A stretch of DNA of 13,896 bases from Acidobacteriota bacterium. GTDB lineage: Bacteria > Acidobacteriota > UBA6911 > RPQK01 > JADFOI01. Shown piece after piece: positions 5,928 to 13,756 of this stretch. The stretch spans positions 1 to 13,896 of the forward strand of contig JAUXKG010000017.1 in the NCBI GenBank assembly GCA_030624355.1. The letters are read 5' to 3'. The notes under the pieces were generated by a model. It saw only the letters and a list, made by a program, of their open reading frames with translations, was not told the origin of the DNA and made no database searches. Numbering within the stretch: position 1 is the first letter of the stretch; each line of letters begins with the position of its first letter. Position numbers and translations under genes: made by a program.

Positions 5928-7814
5928 ATGCAACAAGGACACTACGACACCGTTGTTATTGGGGGCGGACATGCAGGTTGCGAGGCGGCCGTCGCAGCCG
6001 CCCGCCTTGGGGCCAAGACAGCGCTTTTTACTATCAACCGAAGGATGATCGCTCAGATGTCGTGCAATCCATCAATAGGGGGCATCGCCAAGGGGCACCT
6101 GGTGAGAGAGGTCGACGCTCTGGGGGGTGTGATGGGTGAAATCGCCGATCGCACCGCCATTCAGTTCCGCCTCTTGAATCGCCGCCGTGGACCTGCAGTT
6201 CAAGCCCCGCGGGCTCAGTGCGACAAGGAGCTCTATCGAAAAGAGATGCAGGAGCTTCTAGAGCAGCAGGACAACCTCTGGCTGGAGGAAGAGGAAATTG
6301 TCTCCATTTTACGGCAGAAGGGTCGAGTGGTGGGCATTACGACCCCCACAAGGCGCATTGAATGCCTTTCCGTTGTTTTGACCACCGGTACTTTCCTGAA
6401 TGGCTTATGTCATGTGGGAGAAAATAAATTTGCCGCTGGTCGATCGGGAGAAAAGCCCTCTTCTCGTTTGGCCCAATCGGTCCGAGAAATTGGGTTTCAA
6501 ATGGGACGATTGAAAACAGGCACACCGCCCCGGCTCTTTGCCGACAGCATTAACTTCTCACCCTTTGACCTTCAAAGGGGGGATGACGATCCTACCTTTT
6601 TCTCTTTTCGTAGCCGCCGGGTGCGACTGGCCCAGATGCCTTGCTGGATCGCTTATACCAACGAAGGGGTGCATCGAATAATCACTGAAAACCTGGATCG
6701 CAGCCCCTTGTACGGTGGCGAGATTACGGGAATCGGCCCTCGGTACTGCCCGTCCATCGAGGACAAGGTCGTTAAGTTTCCGGCCCGCGATAGACACCAG
6801 TTGTTCTTGGAGCCAGAAACCCTGAGTTCCGAAACCATCTATGTGAACGGCTTGTCCACGAGCATGCCCTTGGATGTGCAGCGGGCCATGCTGAGCCAGA
6901 TCGAAGGGCTTGAGAAATCGGTGATTGCCCGCCCTGGCTATGCCGTAGAGTATGATTTCGTTCAACCATCGCAACTGCATCCCACTCTGGAGACTCAGCA
7001 GGTTGAAGGGCTTTACCATGCAGGGCAAATCAACGGAACCACCGGCTACGAAGAGGCTGCTGCTCAGGGCCTGATGGCGGGAATTAATGCCGCTCTCAAG
7101 GTGCTGGGAAGGCCCAGCCTTGTGCTGAGTCGTTCCGACTCCTACATCGGCATTTTGGTTGACGACCTGGTCACCCGCGGCGTGGATGAGCCCTATCGGA
7201 TGTTCACTTCTCGGGCAGAATACCGCTTACTGCTTCGCATCGACAATGCGGATCGGCGGCTGATGCCTCACGCCTTTCGCCTGGGCCTGATCTCGCCCGC
7301 CATTTACCGGCAGTTTCAGAACAAGTGGCAGCGCATTGATAGCGCCCTGCAATTTTTGAAGGGCCGTCATCTCAAAAAGGATTCGCCCTTCCCCCAAGGG
7401 CTGCAAGCGCAACTCCAGCTGAAAGCGGGGGCCCCCTTGCAACAAATTCTGAAGCGGCCTGAAGTGGCGATCGAGGACTTTAGCGGCATTCTCCAGGAGC
7501 AAGGCTTACCCCTGAGCCGAGAAGAGGGCCTGGCGGTCCAGACACAGATCAAGTATGAGGGGTACATCAACCAGCAGATGAGGGACGTCGAGAAGCTGGG
7601 ATTGTTGGAAGCTCGTCCGATTCCGGTCAACATCAACTACGATCAAGTGGCCGGGCTTTCCAGGGAAGCAGTGGAGCGGCTAGAGAAAGTAAAGCCGGGA
7701 AGCCTTGGCCAGGCCTCACGCATTCCCGGCATCACTCCGGCAGCCGTATCAGTCCTCAACATTCATTTGGAGGTTCGCCAAAGATCCGGAGTTTGCAATG
7801 GGGACGGTGGCTGA
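5928..7814 (+). CDS. mnmG: tRNA uridine-5-carboxymethylaminomethyl modification enzyme MnmG (GidA)
   Basis: This 628-residue FAD protein works with MnmE to install the (carboxymethyl)aminomethyl group on C5 of the wobble uridine U34 in tRNAs reading NNA/NNG codons. It has the N-terminal FAD site VVIGGGHAGCEAAVAAARLG (residues 9-28), NPSIGGIAKGHLVREVDALGG, family signature GPRYCPSIEDKVVKF, and second signature HAGQINGTTGYEEAAAQGL (about 364-382). The C-terminal domain ends in GITPAAVSVLNIHLE. Length is normal. The frame stays open far upstream, but ATG 5928 matches the family N-terminus (YDTVVIGGG) and follows TATAAT closely. It overlaps rsmG by 17 bases. Its partner mnmE is on the opposite strand, 2.3 kb beyond the mnmG stop. 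Confidence 0.97.
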   Translation: MQQGHYDTVVIGGGHAGCEAAVAAARLGAKTALFTINRRMIAQMSCNPSIGGIAKGHLVREVDALGGVMGEIADRTAIQFRLLNRRRGPAVQAPRAQCDKELYRKEMQELLEQQDNLWLEEEEIVSILRQKGRVVGITTPTRRIECLSVVLTTGTFLNGLCHVGENKFAAGRSGEKPSSRLAQSVREIGFQMGRLKTGTPPRLFADSINFSPFDLQRGDDDPTFFSFRSRRVRLAQMPCWIAYTNEGVHRIITENLDRSPLYGGEITGIGPRYCPSIEDKVVKFPARDRHQLFLEPETLSSETIYVNGLSTSMPLDVQRAMLSQIEGLEKSVIARPGYAVEYDFVQPSQLHPTLETQQVEGLYHAGQINGTTGYEEAAAQGLMAGINAALKVLGRPSLVLSRSDSYIGILVDDLVTRGVDEPYRMFTSRAEYRLLLRIDNADRRLMPHAFRLGLISPAIYRQFQNKWQRIDSALQFLKGRHLKKDSPFPQGLQAQLQLKAGAPLQQILKRPEVAIEDFSGILQEQGLPLSREEGLAVQTQIKYEGYINQQMRDVEKLGLLEARPIPVNINYDQVAGLSREAVERLEKVKPGSLGQASRIPGITPAAVSVLNIHLEVRQRSGVCNGDGG

Positions 7815-8382
7815 GCTCGAGAAAACGTACGGCCTCTCCTTGAGCGCCCATCAAAAAGAGCAACTGCAACTCTATCTGCAATTTCTGAAGCGCTGGAATC
7901 AACGCATCAACCTGACCTCGATTACTTTGGCCAACGAACAACTGGTCCTTCATTTCTTTGAGGCGTTTTGGGCAGGGCACCATTTTCTGAGCGGGGCAGA
8001 GCGATTGGCTGACGTGGGCAGTGGAGCCGGATTTCCCGGACTGGCCATGAAGCTCTATCTCCCTTCGCTGGACGTGACGCTCGTCGAAAAAAACCACAAG
8101 AAGGCGGTTTTTCTTCAAGAGCTGAGCCGGCAGCTTGATCTTGAAGTGCGCGTTTTTCAGGGTCAGGCAGAGAATTACACTGAATGGCAATCCGTTGAAG
8201 TGGCCCTCCTTAGGGCCTTGAAGCCCTCCAGCCAGCTTCTGCAAGTCTTCTCCGGCTGCCACCTGAAATTGCTGTATTTTCATGGTCGACAACTCGATCC
8301 ATGGGCCCGTGGGCTGCAGGCGCTGCGACAGGCAAAGGTGCCCCAATCTGACCATCGCCATGTCCGCTTACTGCAATGCTGA
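7798..8382 (+). CDS. rsmG: 16S rRNA (guanine-N7)-methyltransferase RsmG (GidB)
   Basis: This 194-residue SAM-dependent enzyme methylates N7 of the guanine at about position 527 in 16S rRNA; loss of it in other bacteria gives low-level streptomycin resistance. The SAM motif LADVGSGAGFPGLAMKL lies at residues 70-86. The N-terminal helix LQLYLQFLKRWNQRINLTS is typical of the family (L-x-x-W-N-x-x-x-NLT), and VTLVEKNHKKAVFLQEL follows. ATG 7798 is preceded by GGAG at 8-9 bases and lies inside the last codons of mnmG, so translation is probably coupled. The C-terminal third is somewhat divergent but there is no frame break. It is followed by a 98-bp gap that holds parS and the parA promoter. Confidence 0.94.
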   Translation: MGTVAELEKTYGLSLSAHQKEQLQLYLQFLKRWNQRINLTSITLANEQLVLHFFEAFWAGHHFLSGAERLADVGSGAGFPGLAMKLYLPSLDVTLVEKNHKKAVFLQELSRQLDLEVRVFQGQAENYTEWQSVEVALLRALKPSSQLLQVFSGCHLKLLYFHGRQLDPWARGLQALRQAKVPQSDHRHVRLLQC

Positions 8383-8433
8383 TAGGCCAAACCAGGCCTG
8401 AAAACAGCGGCCGCAGGGATGTTGGGCGGCTGT

Positions 8434-8449
8434 CGTTTCACGTGAAACG
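8434..8449. promoter_or_regulatory. parS: parS centromere-like site (ParB-binding palindrome)
   Basis: CGTTTCACGTGAAACG is a perfect 16-bp palindrome that differs from the classic parS TGTTTCACGTGAAACA only in the two outer bases. It lies between rsmG and parA, 31 bases before the parA ATG, next to the gene of its expected reader ParB. It also covers the region where a parA -35 would be, so ParB loading here could repress parAB (inference). Confidence 0.93.
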
Positions 8450-8460
8450 TCGCCCGGGCG

Positions 8461-8469
8461 TGTTATGTT
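8461..8469 (+). promoter_or_regulatory. Candidate extended -10 of parA
   Basis: TGT followed by TATGTT (8464-8469) forms an extended -10 (TGn-TATnnT). Transcription would start near 8476, five bases before the parA ATG at 8481, and no Shine-Dalgarno is seen in TTCTCGCTTT. The -35 region would fall inside parS. Confidence 0.45.
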
Positions 8470-8480
8470 GTTCTCGCTTT

Positions 8481-9296
8481 ATGGTGCGCATTCTTGCCAT
8501 TACAAATCAGAAGGGTGGAGTGGGAAAAACTACCACCGCCATCAATCTTGGGGCCTCACTGGCCAGCGCCGATTTGCGTGTTTTGCTGGTCGATCTGGAC
8601 CCCCAGGGAAACGCCACCTCGGGGCTGGGCCTGGACAAAGACGGGCTGTCAACTTCCATCTATGACGTATTGCTTCGAGACGCAGACCCGGCTTCTGCCA
8701 TCTGCCCTACCGAGGTGGACTTGCTGCAGCTTCTCCCCTCCAACCGAGAGCTCATCGGGGCCACCGTTGAACTGACTACGGCCTCCAGGCGCGAGTTTCG
8801 CCTGAAGCGGGCGCTTGAGTCGCTGCACAGCCACTACGATTTTATTCTCATTGACTGCCCTCCCTCCCTGGGCATTCTGACAGTAAACGCGCTGGCGGCG
8901 GCCGACTCTCTTCTCATCCCAATCCAGTGTGAGTACTTTGCCCTAGAAGGGCTATCGGAGCTGATGAACACCATCAGTCGAGCCCGGCAAATCATCAACC
9001 CCAGACTGTGCATCGAAGGCGTGCTGCTCACCATGTATGACGAGCGCCTGAATCTGTCCGGCCAGATCCGAGAAAGCGTGCAGGAACACTTGGGACACCA
9101 GGTCTTCCAGACAATTATTCCCCGAAATGTGTGCTTGGCCGAGGCGCCCAGCTTCGGTAAGCCAGTCTTGCTGTACGACGCCCGTTCCCGCGGCTCCAAT
9201 AGCTACTTGCAGTTGGCGCGTGAGATCTTGGAGCGTCATTTTCCCGGCCCGCTGGCAGAAGTGCCTAAAATCGAAAAAAAAGGACTTAGCCCATGA
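8481..9296 (+). CDS. parA: Chromosome-partitioning ATPase ParA (Soj)
   Basis: This 271-residue deviant Walker A ATPase binds DNA non-specifically when ATP-bound and is released by ParB, driving origin segregation. Walker A NQKGGVGKTTTAINLG is at residues 9-24 with the signature Lys11. Further motifs are LLVDLDPQGNAT (A'), FILIDCPPSLG (Walker B), PIQCEYFALEGL and the tail TIIPRNVCLAEAPSFGKPV. ATG 8481 is chosen over an upstream ATG at 8376, which lies inside rsmG and would add 35 residues running across parS. There is no N-terminal helix-turn-helix, so it is the short chromosomal type rather than the plasmid type that represses its own operon. Its stop overlaps the parB start as ATGA. Confidence 0.96.
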   Translation: MVRILAITNQKGGVGKTTTAINLGASLASADLRVLLVDLDPQGNATSGLGLDKDGLSTSIYDVLLRDADPASAICPTEVDLLQLLPSNRELIGATVELTTASRREFRLKRALESLHSHYDFILIDCPPSLGILTVNALAAADSLLIPIQCEYFALEGLSELMNTISRARQIINPRLCIEGVLLTMYDERLNLSGQIRESVQEHLGHQVFQTIIPRNVCLAEAPSFGKPVLLYDARSRGSNSYLQLAREILERHFPGPLAEVPKIEKKGLSP

Positions 9297-10120
9297 AAAG
9301 ACAAGCACTTGGAAGAGGCCTGGATGCCCTTTTGCCGCCCCCGATGGCACCCATTACCTCCCTGATCGACTTAGAGTTGGAGCAGATCCGACCCAACAGC
9401 CTTCAGCCACGCCTGCGCTTCGAACCGCAGAAGCTGGAGGAGTTGGCCGCATCGATCGCCGAAAACGGGGTGCTGCAACCGATCGTGGTGCGCCAGAATG
9501 GAGCTGGGTACGAGATTGTGGCGGGCGAGCGGCGCTGGCGGGCTGCTCAAAAAGCCGGACTGGAGCGCATCCCCGCGCTGATTCAGGATGTCTCGGATGA
9601 GAAACTGCTGGCGCTGGCGCTGGTGGAAAATATCCAGCGGGATGACCTGAGCCCCATCGAAGAGGCTCACGCCTACCAACTCCTGATGGAGCAGTTCCAG
9701 CTGACTCAGCAGGAAATCTCTAGGCGAGTGGGCCGCAGTCGCACCGCTGTGACCAACACGCTGCGACTGCTGCGCCTGCCCCGGTCCATTCAAGAGGCCG
9801 TCATCAACCAGCAGCTCTCCATGGGGCACGCTCGGGCCCTGATACCCTTGGGGACAGACCAGCAGACTGCCTTGGCTCAGCAAATCATCCAACAGGGGCT
9901 TTCGGTGCGGGAGGTCGAATGGCGCGTCAAGCGGCTTCAGGCTCCTCCCAAGACTCAGCCGGCAACCAAAGATGCCAACCTGCGGGCCGCCGAACGCAGC
10001 CTGGAAGAGCGTTGGAAAACCCGGGTTGAAATCCGCCAGCGAGGGGCCAAGGGGCAAGTCGTCCTGCACTTCCATTCAGCAGAAGAGCTGGACCGTCTCT
10101 ATGAAGGCCTCCTGTCCTGA
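9293..10120 (+). CDS. parB: Chromosome-partitioning protein ParB (Spo0J), CTP-dependent clamp
   Basis: This 275-residue ParB binds parS, closes into a CTP-dependent sliding clamp and recruits SMC/ParA partners. The N-terminus has the LGRGLDALL ParA-activating peptide (residues 6-14). It is followed by the ParB/Srx CTP-binding domain with GERRWRAA (78-85) and ENIQRDDLSPIEEAHAY (112-128), the helix-turn-helix LTQQEISRRVGRSRTAVTNTLRLLRLP (about 137-163) and a C-terminal dimerisation region rich in charged residues. The ribosome site AAAGGA precedes the ATG, which is coupled to parA. Its end is 11 bases from the end of mnmE on the other strand, with no hairpin terminator between them. Confidence 0.96.
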   Translation: MKRQALGRGLDALLPPPMAPITSLIDLELEQIRPNSLQPRLRFEPQKLEELAASIAENGVLQPIVVRQNGAGYEIVAGERRWRAAQKAGLERIPALIQDVSDEKLLALALVENIQRDDLSPIEEAHAYQLLMEQFQLTQQEISRRVGRSRTAVTNTLRLLRLPRSIQEAVINQQLSMGHARALIPLGTDQQTALAQQIIQQGLSVREVEWRVKRLQAPPKTQPATKDANLRAAERSLEERWKTRVEIRQRGAKGQVVLHFHSAEELDRLYEGLLS

Positions 10121-10131
10121 TCCCGGTTAAC

Positions 10132-11508
10132 CTATTTGCCGATGCAAAAGGTTGAAAAGATCTGATCCAGGAGATCTTCGACGGTTGTCTCTCCGGTGAT
10201 CTGACCCAGGGCCGCCAAGGCCTTGCGAAAGTCGTACAAGGGAAACTCTTCGCTCAGGCCGGACTGGTAGGCCTGTATGCCCGCCCGCAGGTGCTGCCTC
10301 GAAGCCTGAATGCATTGTTTGTGACGAATGTCGGTGAGTGGAGCGGACTCCTGCTCGCCACTTCGCGCCGGCAGCAGCACGCCCAACAGGGCTGCCCTCA
10401 ACTCCTGAAGGTGAGTTCTCTTCAGTGCAGACATGGTCACCGTCGACTGGCAGACAGCCTCCACCTGCGGCGGCACCTCCAACCGTCGCGGCAAGTCCTC
10501 TTTATTCACCACCAAAAGGCAGGGTTGCTCACGCACCAACTCCAAAATACGCCAGTCTTCCTGCTCGAATGGAACGCTGCCATCCAGCACGAACATCGAG
10601 GCATCGGATTTCCCTACAGACTGCAGTGATTTCTCGACTCCCAGCCGCTCCACCCGGTCCTCTGACTCTCGAATGCCGGCCGTATCCACCAATCGGGTAG
10701 GGATTCCGTGCAGGTCAATCGTCTCCGCCAGCACATCCCGCGTGGTTCCCGGAATGTCGGTGACAATTGCCCTGTCTTGATTTAGTAAACCATTGAAAAC
10801 ACACGATTTACCGACGTTAGGCTTGCCGACAATGGCGACTGTTGCGCCCTCCAAAACAATTCTTCCCAAGGCAAAGCTTTGCTCTAGCTCTTGAAGCTCT
10901 CGATCGACCTTCTGCAAAGCAGCCGCCAGTTCTTGCCGGGTTTGGGGCTCCACCTCGTCTTCCACAAACTCCAACGCTGTTTCAATGTGACATACCACTC
11001 TTATGATTTCTTCCTTCATGGGCGCCAACCGAAGCGAGAGGGCGCCCTGTAGCTGCTCGGTTGCCAGCTTAGCCTGAAAAGCGGTTTGACTCTCGATCAG
11101 GTCCCTCAGCCCTTCGGCCTGCGCCAAATCCAGCTTGCCGTTCAGAAAGGCGCGTTGGGTAAACTCGCCAGGCGTGGCCAGGCGCGCACCCGCCTCCAAC
11201 ATCGTCTCTACGATCTGACGGACTACCACCGGGCTCCCATGGCAGGAAATTTCCACAAGATCCTCTCCCGTAAAAGAGGCGGGTTGCTGGAAGAACGTGA
11301 TCAAAACCTGATCCAGGTGATTCTGCCGGCTGCCCCAAAAAGCTCCAAGAGTCGGGCTGGCAGGATGGAGCTGGCCCTGAGTCTGTCGCCGAAATTGGCC
11401 TTCAGTCAAGGAGCGGGCCGCCGGGCCGCTGAGTCGAACAACCGCAATGGCGCCTTTGCCGGCGGGAGTTGCAACAGCAACGATCGTTTCGCTCTGATCA
11501 GAAATCAC
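10132..11508 (-). CDS. mnmE: tRNA modification GTPase MnmE (TrmE/ThdF)
   Basis: This 458-residue, K+-activated GTPase partners MnmG in wobble-uridine modification. The N-terminal formyl-THF-binding dimerisation domain opens with ETIVAVATPAGKGAIAVVRLSGP. A helical domain follows, with the G domain inserted: G1 GKPNVGKS (228-235, including the K+-coordinating Asn231), DIPGTTRD (251-258), DTAGIRESEDRVERLGVEKS and NKEDL. The protein ends with the catalytic C-terminus FCIGK. All key residues are present and the length is standard. It starts 39 bases after the jag stop and closes the yidD-yidC-jag-mnmE run. In most genomes mnmG would come next on the same strand; here parB faces it instead. Confidence 0.97.
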   Translation of the reverse strand: MISDQSETIVAVATPAGKGAIAVVRLSGPAARSLTEGQFRRQTQGQLHPASPTLGAFWGSRQNHLDQVLITFFQQPASFTGEDLVEISCHGSPVVVRQIVETMLEAGARLATPGEFTQRAFLNGKLDLAQAEGLRDLIESQTAFQAKLATEQLQGALSLRLAPMKEEIIRVVCHIETALEFVEDEVEPQTRQELAAALQKVDRELQELEQSFALGRIVLEGATVAIVGKPNVGKSCVFNGLLNQDRAIVTDIPGTTRDVLAETIDLHGIPTRLVDTAGIRESEDRVERLGVEKSLQSVGKSDASMFVLDGSVPFEQEDWRILELVREQPCLLVVNKEDLPRRLEVPPQVEAVCQSTVTMSALKRTHLQELRAALLGVLLPARSGEQESAPLTDIRHKQCIQASRQHLRAGIQAYQSGLSEEFPLYDFRKALAALGQITGETTVEDLLDQIFSTFCIGK

Positions 11509-11547
11509 AGCTCACAAAACGGGAGTGGCCAAGCCGGCCGTTCTTCA

Positions 11548-12033
11548 CTACTCGGCCGGAAGAATCACGACGCGGCGATGCAAGCCCGTTCCTTCACTTT
11601 CAGTCCTGATGCTTGGCTCTTCCGCCAATGCCAGGTGGATAACGCGGCGCTCACTGGCGGGCAGGGGTTGGAGGGAGAAGGGCTTGCCGGACTGTTTTAC
11701 GCTCTCTGCCGCCTTTTGAGCTATGAGCTCCAATTCCAGCTCTCGGCCCTTTCGGTACTCTCTGCAATCCACCACAAAGGCGCGGCCGTCCGAGGATCTT
11801 CGGTAGAAGGCCTGGTTCAATAAATGGTTGATCGCATAAAGAGCGCGGGCGTTTTTGCTGAGCACGAGACCAACGTCTTCTCCATCAATTTGGATGTTGA
11901 TCGTATTCTCCTGGGCGGCACAGTGAAACGTCAGGTCGAGGCCGGCCTGGCTCAAAAGCTTCTCCAGGAAACGGCTTACCTCCTGCGTCAACTCGTCAGG
12001 GCCCAACTTGAGTAGTTCGCTGTCGGTGCTCAT
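11548..12033 (-). CDS. jag: KH/R3H RNA-binding protein Jag (KhpB) with altered KH loop
   Basis: This 161-residue cytosolic RNA-binding protein is of the Jag/KhpB type, usually encoded next to yidC. It has the KH-like domain (about residues 44-90: INIQIDGEDVGLVLSKNARAL), then an R3H domain with R129-x-x-x-H133 in SERRVIHLALAE, closing with TGLHRRVVILP. The Jag-N domain present in Firmicutes is missing, as in short versions. The KH loop, normally GxxG (e.g. IGKRG), reads S59-K-N-A62, so neither Gly is kept. ATG 12033 overlaps the yidC stop as ATGA with AGAAG as ribosome site; an in-frame upstream ATG at 12099 lies within yidC and gives an unrelated Glu/Gly/Arg-rich stretch, so it was not used. 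Confidence 0.9.
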   Translation of the reverse strand: MSTDSELLKLGPDELTQEVSRFLEKLLSQAGLDLTFHCAAQENTINIQIDGEDVGLVLSKNARALYAINHLLNQAFYRRSSDGRAFVVDCREYRKGRELELELIAQKAAESVKQSGKPFSLQPLPASERRVIHLALAEEPSIRTESEGTGLHRRVVILPAE

Positions 12034-13739
12034 TTCTTCTTCTCTGCCTTCTTCTCTGCCTTCTTCTCCGGGACAGGGGCGGCGATCTCCGGAGCCCATC
12101 GCTTCATCAAAAACTGGAACATCATACCAAACAGGTTGCTGAACAGAAAATAAACCACAAGACCGCTGGAAAAGTTCAGGAAAAAGAAGGTAAACACAAC
12201 CGGCATCAACATCATTATGCGGCGCTGGGCCGGGTCGCCGGTAGCCGGCGTCATCTGCTGCTGGGCCACCATGCTCACCCCCATCACAATCGGTGTGATG
12301 TAGTAAGGGTCAGGCTGAGAGAGGTCCTGGATCCAGAAGATGAAGGGGGCTCCGCGCAGCTCAATCGATGAAAAAAGCATTTGGTAAAAGGCAAACAGAA
12401 AGGGCATCTGAATCAGCAGCGGCAGGCAGCCGCCCAGCGGATTGACGCCGTGCGCTTTGTACATCGCCATCACTTCTTCGTTCATCTTCTGGCGCCGCGG
12501 ATCGTCTCGCTTCATGTTCTTGTATTTGGCCTGGATCCCCTTCATTTGCGGCTGCAGTTGGGCCATTTTTTTCATCGACGCGGTCTGTTTGTAACGAACC
12601 GGGGAAAGAGCCAGGTTGATGAAAAAAGTTAAAATGATGATCGCCCAGCCATAATTCTGGACGTATCCATAGACGAATCTCAGGGTGAGCAAGAGCGGCT
12701 TCACCAAAAATCCAAACCAACCGTAATCGATCAACTGGTTCAAGGTTGGCTCAGCCCGGCTCAATATATCGTAATCCTTGGGGCCTATAAATACCGCGTG
12801 TGGGGCGCCCGGCTCCAGCTCAACTTCGGCCCCCACCAGCGCCTGGCTCTCGGATTCTCCGTCGGCTGCTTCGGGGACCGCATCGGTCTTGGTGATCCGG
12901 ATGCTGCGCACTCCCTCGGGGCTCAACACCAAGTAGCTAAAGTACTGACTGTCCAGCGCCACCCAGCGAGCCGGGCCCTGAATATGGGCCGGACTATCTT
13001 CCAAATCATCAGCGGTGTATCGGGTGACAGCGCCATCCTGGTAGTAGGCCACCTTGGGTTGGGCGAAATCTACCGAGGAAGGCGAATGGGGCTCGCCCAC
13101 GCCAGGGCCCAGAACGATCCGAAAGGGAATTACTCGTCCATCCAAGCGAACCTCGGTTTCCATCTCCACCAGGTAACCGCTGGCTGGCACGCTGATTGTT
13201 CGACTGATCTCAATCCGATCGTCTCGGTAATGAAATCTGAGCTTAGCGGGCGCCTGGAGCTTCATTTGGGAGGCCCCCTCCACTTCGTAAACCGCCCGTG
13301 CCAGCCGCTCGTCCAACTGACGATCTCCGACACGAATGCTTAGCGGTTGGCTCAACCCATCGGGGTAGCGCTGTGGAATTATTTCCACCAACCCTTCCTC
13401 ACCGGCCCGATGCTCTTTGAGTTGGGCGCTCCGCAGGGTTGCCCCTGCACTGCTCCAACGCATCAGGAGGCTGTCGTTTTCTACCTCAATTATTCGCGAA
13501 GTGGCCTGAGTGGGAGGCGCTTGAGGGGTGAGCGATGGTGCCAAAACAGACGGGTCTTCCAGAGCCAACGGTAGCTCTCCTTGGGGCTGGGTTATCTCTT
13601 CGCCAGGGCCCAACTCCCCCTCAGGTGGGGGAGGGGGGGTGAGAGCGGGAACTAGCCAAAAGAGCACCACCATCGACAAGACCATGGCGATCAGAAGCCG
13701 CTTCTGCATGTCCGCTTCGTATGGGTCGTGAAAGGCCAT
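12030..13739 (-). CDS. yidC: Membrane protein insertase YidC, long Gram-negative type
   Basis: This 569-residue inner-membrane insertase inserts proteins alone or with SecYEG. It has TM1 (QKRLLIAMVLSMVVLFWLV), a proline-rich linker (PPPPPEGELGPGEE), a large periplasmic beta domain and then the conserved core: YGWAIIILTFF (TM2), a cytoplasmic hairpin with SMKKMAQLQPQMK and NPLGGCLPLLIQMPFLFAFY, later TM segments and a Lys-rich tail AEKKAEKKAEKKK. The large periplasmic domain implies a Gram-negative envelope. The groove Arg of TM2 (R366 in E. coli) appears as Asn375. ATG 13739 is 17 bases after the yidD stop; ATG 13709, right at MQKRLL, is an alternative, and neither has a strong ribosome site. 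The last base pairs overlap jag. Confidence 0.95.
   Translation of the reverse strand: MAFHDPYEADMQKRLLIAMVLSMVVLFWLVPALTPPPPPEGELGPGEEITQPQGELPLALEDPSVLAPSLTPQAPPTQATSRIIEVENDSLLMRWSSAGATLRSAQLKEHRAGEEGLVEIIPQRYPDGLSQPLSIRVGDRQLDERLARAVYEVEGASQMKLQAPAKLRFHYRDDRIEISRTISVPASGYLVEMETEVRLDGRVIPFRIVLGPGVGEPHSPSSVDFAQPKVAYYQDGAVTRYTADDLEDSPAHIQGPARWVALDSQYFSYLVLSPEGVRSIRITKTDAVPEAADGESESQALVGAEVELEPGAPHAVFIGPKDYDILSRAEPTLNQLIDYGWFGFLVKPLLLTLRFVYGYVQNYGWAIIILTFFINLALSPVRYKQTASMKKMAQLQPQMKGIQAKYKNMKRDDPRRQKMNEEVMAMYKAHGVNPLGGCLPLLIQMPFLFAFYQMLFSSIELRGAPFIFWIQDLSQPDPYYITPIVMGVSMVAQQQMTPATGDPAQRRIMMLMPVVFTFFFLNFSSGLVVYFLFSNLFGMMFQFLMKRWAPEIAAPVPEKKAEKKAEKKK
12037..12070. repeat. 12-bp tandem repeat encoding the Lys-rich YidC tail
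   Basis: TTCTTCTCTGCC occurs twice in full and once in part (plus-strand reading). On the minus strand it encodes the AEKK units at the YidC C-terminus and ends at the jag ribosome site and start. Unit-number change here would alter the length of the positively charged tail without a frameshift. Confidence 0.85.
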
Positions 13740-13756
13740 GTTTTTTTGGGTCTGGC

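Noticed and set aside
9371..10075. Long minus-strand open frame opposite parB, and similar ones opposite yidC, mnmG and rsmG
   Set aside because: They mirror high-GC coding genes in the other strand, show no family motifs or ribosome sites, and the sense genes are certain.
10118..10135. Bidirectional terminator between parB and mnmE
   Set aside because: The 11-bp gap has no inverted repeat or T-run.
11634..11642. DnaA-box-like GGTGGATAA, as a hint of oriC
   Set aside because: It is a single near match inside jag coding sequence. No cluster of DnaA boxes or AT-rich unwinding region is seen in any gap, so oriC is not placed in this window.
11921..11935. Second parS (GTGAAACG half)
   Set aside because: Only one half of the palindrome is present, inside jag.
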